A stretch of 26,702 nucleotides of DNA, taken from positions 1 to 26,702 of the IMG/VR virus record IMGVR_UViG_3300030102_006934. One strand, written 5' to 3'. Under the pieces are notes generated by a model. The model saw only the letters and a list, made by a program, of their open reading frames with translations. It did no database searches and was not told the DNA's origin. Within the stretch, counting starts at the first letter, position 1. Every line of letters starts with the position of its first letter. This document shows positions 23,641 to 26,702 of this stretch, piece by piece. Both the position numbers and the translations under genes were made by a program. The stretch is from a virus.

Positions 23641-24600
23641 ATGTATTTAAAAAATTCAGACACGGAAAAAAGATATTCTATTTTTCCAATTAAAAATCAA
23701 GATTTATGGGATGCTTATAAAGCAGCCGAAAAACAAACATGGGTTGCTGAAGAAGTCAACCTCGCACAAGACGATTATGAATCACTAACAGAAGGTGAAA
23801 AGTTTTATTTAAAAAATATTTTAGCATTTTTTACAATATCAGATGGATTGGTTATTGATAATCTATGTGATAATGTTATTGATAATGTTGAGATAGCAGA
23901 AGCTAAGTATTATTATAATCACCAGATGTTTATGGAGCAAGTTCATGCAAATGGATATGCACTACTAATAGATACATACATTGAAGACCCACAAGAGAAG
24001 TCTGAATTATTTAATTCAATGTTAACGAATAGAGCCGTAAAATCAAAAGCGTCTTGGGCTGAATTTTGGTTAACTAACGGTACATTTGTTGAAAAATTAA
24101 TTGCTTTTGCATGTGTTGAGGGTATCGCATTTTCATCTGTATTTGCTGGAGTATTTTGGTTTAGAAGTAGAAATAAAATGCCTGGCTTAGCAGAGATGAA
24201 TGAACTCATATTAAGAGATGAATCATTTCACTATGAATTTGCTTTACAGATGTTTAAAAATTACATTAAAGACGAGTACAAACCAAATAAAGACAGAATC
24301 AGAGAAGTTATAATGTCTTGTTTTGAAACTGAAAAAAGATTTGTTGAAGAAAGTTTACCAGATGGGTTACAGGGAATGACCAAAGAAATGATGATTGAGT
24401 ATGTTGAATTTGTAACTGACATAGTATTAAATGATTTCATTGGTGAAACAGAATTCAACACAAAAAACCCACTTGATTTCATGAAGAAAATAGGGTTATC
24501 ATCAAAAAATAATTTCTTTGAAAGAAGAACTGGCGGTGGATATACCAGAGTTGATATACCTACAAGTAATGTTGGTATTTTTGATGATGCAGATTTTTAA
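23641..24600 (+). CDS. nrdB: Ribonucleoside-diphosphate reductase small subunit, class Ia
   Basis: The 319-aa subunit houses the diiron-tyrosyl radical that starts reduction of ribonucleotides. All expected residues are visible: metal ligands Asp68 (ISDGL), Glu99 and His102 (MEQVHANGY), Glu160 (CVEGIAF), Glu194 and His197 (RDESFHYEF), and the radical Tyr106. Asp193 corresponds to the Asp of the radical-transfer chain. The C-terminal tail ends in FDDADF, the short peptide by which NrdB docks on NrdA. The sequence (LAFFTISDG, LLIDTYIEDP) is closer to the eukaryote-like R2 pattern than to the E. coli/T4 pattern. The gene precedes nrdA, with 24 bases between them, the reverse of the T4 order. Confidence 0.95.
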   Translation: MYLKNSDTEKRYSIFPIKNQDLWDAYKAAEKQTWVAEEVNLAQDDYESLTEGEKFYLKNILAFFTISDGLVIDNLCDNVIDNVEIAEAKYYYNHQMFMEQVHANGYALLIDTYIEDPQEKSELFNSMLTNRAVKSKASWAEFWLTNGTFVEKLIAFACVEGIAFSSVFAGVFWFRSRNKMPGLAEMNELILRDESFHYEFALQMFKNYIKDEYKPNKDRIREVIMSCFETEKRFVEESLPDGLQGMTKEMMIEYVEFVTDIVLNDFIGETEFNTKNPLDFMKKIGLSSKNNFFERRTGGGYTRVDIPTSNVGIFDDADF

Positions 24601-24624
24601 TATTAACTAATAAAAAAAATATTT

Positions 24625-26702
24625 ATGAAAATTATTAAAAGAGATGGAAGTAGACAATCTTTCATGCCTAATAAAATATTGACTAGAATAAAGCAACAAT
24701 CTAAAGATTTAAACATTAAAGCGGATAAATTATTTCAAAAAGTTGTTCCTCATGTTAAAGATGAGATGACTGCAACTGATATAGATGAGATAATTGCATT
24801 TCAATGTGCTGATTTACAGATTGAGCATCCAGATTATGCAATACTTGGTGGTAGAATACTAATATCTAGACAAGCTAAGTTATTAGAGGTTGAAACAAAG
24901 GCTGTAGATGAAAAATTTGATTCATTTGCCGCATCTACATTTTTAAAAAAATACTCAAAAAAAGATGATAACAAAAAACCATTAGAGATACCATCAATGA
25001 TGCACAACAGGGTTGCAAATCACTTATACCCAGACTCATTCAAAGAGAGGAGAAAACTATTAAATGAGTTGTATAATAAAAAAGTTAATTTTGCCACACC
25101 CATTTTATCTAATTCTGGTATTGAAGGTAGGAACGGACTAATTAGCTGTAATTTAACTACACTAATGGACGATAGTATAGAAGGTATAAATCAAACATTA
25201 GATAAGATTGCACATGGCTCAAAGGAGGGTTCTGGAATAGGACTATGTATTGATAGATTAAGGAGTGCAAAGAGTATGGTTAGCAGCTTCAAGGGTCAGG
25301 CTGGTGGCGTTGTAAGATTTGCAGATATGGTACAATCTAAAATGAGATTTTTCAAACAAGGTAATAGGTCTGGAAGTTGTGCGTTATACTTGTCAACATG
25401 GCATAAAGATATTATACCTTTTCTAGAATTAAGATTACCAATTGGCGAGGAGTTAAATAGAGCCAGAGACTTATTCACAGCTGTAACAATAGATGATGTT
25501 TTTATGAATTGTTTAACAAGTGGCGAAAAGTATTATTTATTTTGTCCCAACGATATTAAAAAGGCTGGACTAAAACCTTTCTATGAAATACATGGTGAAG
25601 AATTTAAAGAAGAATATAATAAGGCAGTTGAGTTAGGTATAGGTGAAGCAATTGAACCTAAAAAAGTTTGGGACGCAATTGTTCGTTCACAAGTTGAGAG
25701 CGGAACACCATATACATTTTTTAAGGATAATGCCAACAAGATAAATATGCAAGATAATATAGGTATTGTTAATCAGTCAAACCTTTGTATTGAAATTATG
25801 CAAGCCAGCAAGCCAACCTATACACCTCAATGTACACTAGCCTCGGTTAATCTAGCTGAACATGAAAATCTTAAAAGTATTTCTAAATCGGTTAGAGTTT
25901 TAGTTAGGGCATTAAATAGAGTAATTGACAATAATAAATGGTCTGATGAATGGAGTAAAAATGCTGGTGAAGACCAAAGGGCCGTAGCAATAGGTGTTGC
26001 TGGGTTGGCAGATTTCTTCGCAAAGAAAAAGATTTCGTTTGAAAGTGAAGAGGCTAAAAAATGGAATCATGATATTTTTGAAACAATGTATAAGTCTGCT
26101 GTTGAAGAGAGCATGATTCTAGCTAATGAAGAAGGTGAAAATTACCCAGCATGGGAAGGTAGTAAATACTCTAAAGGAGAAACATATATTGATGGATGGT
26201 CACCATTAGAAAAGGGTGAACCAATACCCATGAGAAACTCATTATTAATAGGTTTAATGCCAACAGCCTCTAGTGCAATATTATTAGGCGCTTTTGAATG
26301 TTTTGAACCAGTAACATCAAATATATTTACAAGAATGGTTGGTGATGGTGAGTTTATTGTAGTGAATAAATACTTAGCTAGAGAGTTAGATGAATTAGAT
26401 TTATGGACTGAAGAAATAAGAGACCAAATTATAGCTAATGAAGGTAGTATTCAAGATATACAAGAAATACCACAAGACATTAGGTATAGATATAAAACAG
26501 TCTGGGAGATACCACAAAAAGTTTTATTAGAACTTTCCATAATTAGAAATAAGTTTGTGGACCAATCTCAAAGCTTAAATGTTTACCATAAAGATGCTAA
26601 ATATAGTAAAATATCAAGCGCATTAGTATTTGCCTGGAAAAAAGGCCTTAAGACTGGTTCTTACTATACTAGAACAGAGTCTAAATTAGGTAAAAATAAA
26701 AA
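24625..26702 (+). CDS. nrdA: Ribonucleoside-diphosphate reductase large subunit (3' end outside the window)
   Basis: The frame is open from the ATG at 24625 to the window end (692 codons visible). This is the catalytic subunit of class Ia ribonucleotide reductase. It begins with an ATP-cone domain (KRDGSRQSFMPNKILTRI, about 4-21), the site for overall allosteric control. Cys175 (ISCNLTTL) and Cys403 (CTLASVNL) form the substrate-reducing pair. Asn386, Cys388 (thiyl radical) and Glu390 lie in SNLCIE. Tyr680 and Tyr681 (SYYTR) belong to the radical-transfer path. The C-terminal Cys pair that re-reduces the active site would lie beyond the end. Family members are about 750-800 aa, so only a small part is missing. 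It presumably forms one transcription unit with nrdB. Confidence 0.95.
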   Translation, partial: MKIIKRDGSRQSFMPNKILTRIKQQSKDLNIKADKLFQKVVPHVKDEMTATDIDEIIAFQCADLQIEHPDYAILGGRILISRQAKLLEVETKAVDEKFDSFAASTFLKKYSKKDDNKKPLEIPSMMHNRVANHLYPDSFKERRKLLNELYNKKVNFATPILSNSGIEGRNGLISCNLTTLMDDSIEGINQTLDKIAHGSKEGSGIGLCIDRLRSAKSMVSSFKGQAGGVVRFADMVQSKMRFFKQGNRSGSCALYLSTWHKDIIPFLELRLPIGEELNRARDLFTAVTIDDVFMNCLTSGEKYYLFCPNDIKKAGLKPFYEIHGEEFKEEYNKAVELGIGEAIEPKKVWDAIVRSQVESGTPYTFFKDNANKINMQDNIGIVNQSNLCIEIMQASKPTYTPQCTLASVNLAEHENLKSISKSVRVLVRALNRVIDNNKWSDEWSKNAGEDQRAVAIGVAGLADFFAKKKISFESEEAKKWNHDIFETMYKSAVEESMILANEEGENYPAWEGSKYSKGETYIDGWSPLEKGEPIPMRNSLLIGLMPTASSAILLGAFECFEPVTSNIFTRMVGDGEFIVVNKYLARELDELDLWTEEIRDQIIANEGSIQDIQEIPQDIRYRYKTVWEIPQKVLLELSIIRNKFVDQSQSLNVYHKDAKYSKISSALVFAWKKGLKTGSYYTRTESKLGKNK

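Noticed and set aside
23740-23775. Asn in place of Asp in the EEVNL segment of NrdB
   Set aside because: That Asp is not the metal ligand. The true ligand Asp68 and all other diiron and radical residues are present.
1-26702. tRNA genes, introns, homing endonucleases, insertion sequences
   Set aside because: No cloverleaf-like segment, T-loop consensus, transposase, HNH or GIY-YIG motif was seen in any frame I read.

Overview
The window is a piece of a large, AT-rich (roughly 30% G+C by eye) T4-like contractile-tailed phage genome, probably infecting a member of the Bacteroidota. All genes lie on the + strand and are tightly packed; stop codons include TAA, TAG and TGA, so the code looks standard. 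The host guess rests on three sequence observations. Two or three intergenic promoters match the Bacteroidota vegetative consensus (TTG/TTTG, about 19-20 bases, TAnnTTTG). Start codons are preceded by A/T-rich sequence with no Shine-Dalgarno core. The replication proteins are clear T4-type proteins with divergent sequence.

Layout. (1) 1-4706: tail assembly. A gp26-like tail assembly chaperone is split between two frames (1-246 and about 220-499) and ends in a strong terminator. It is followed by an unknown 510-aa protein with a duplicated N-terminal peptide and an 865-aa tape measure protein. (2) 4707-5006: a 300-base intergenic region with a promoter, 39-bp tandem repeats and a second promoter-like motif. 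(3) 5007-16107: a baseplate cassette. It holds a 1483-aa tube-initiator/baseplate protein carrying an inserted OmpA-like domain, a small gp53/LysM-like protein, an 1868-aa hub-like protein and a zinc amidase. (4) 16108-18084: two overlapping unknown genes behind a near-leaderless Bacteroidota-type promoter, a 61-aa protein with a C-x4-C motif, and an acidic 232-aa protein with a 60-bp tandem duplication, closed by a terminator. (5) 18141-26702: a DNA replication and nucleotide cassette in the order gp32-like ssDNA-binding protein, UvsX recombinase, T4 RNase H-type 5' nuclease, an unknown 185-aa protein, gp41 helicase, NrdB and NrdA (runs off the end).

How the parts work together: regions 1-3 encode the tail tube length ruler and its chaperone, the cap/initiator at its tip, the baseplate and a cell-wall-degrading enzyme. 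Region 5 coats ssDNA, drives recombination-dependent replication, removes primers, unwinds the fork and supplies dNTPs.

The most interesting observations are: the gp26-like gene split exactly at its FFWP motif (programmed frameshift or indel); a T4 gene 32-like leader with a 46-base hairpin and five spaced WTATTAC-type repeats; the OmpA-like module inserted in a baseplate protein without the usual diaminopimelate-binding Asp; and an apparent complete absence of GATC in 26.7 kb. I saw no tRNA, CRISPR array, insertion sequence, intron or homing endonuclease.
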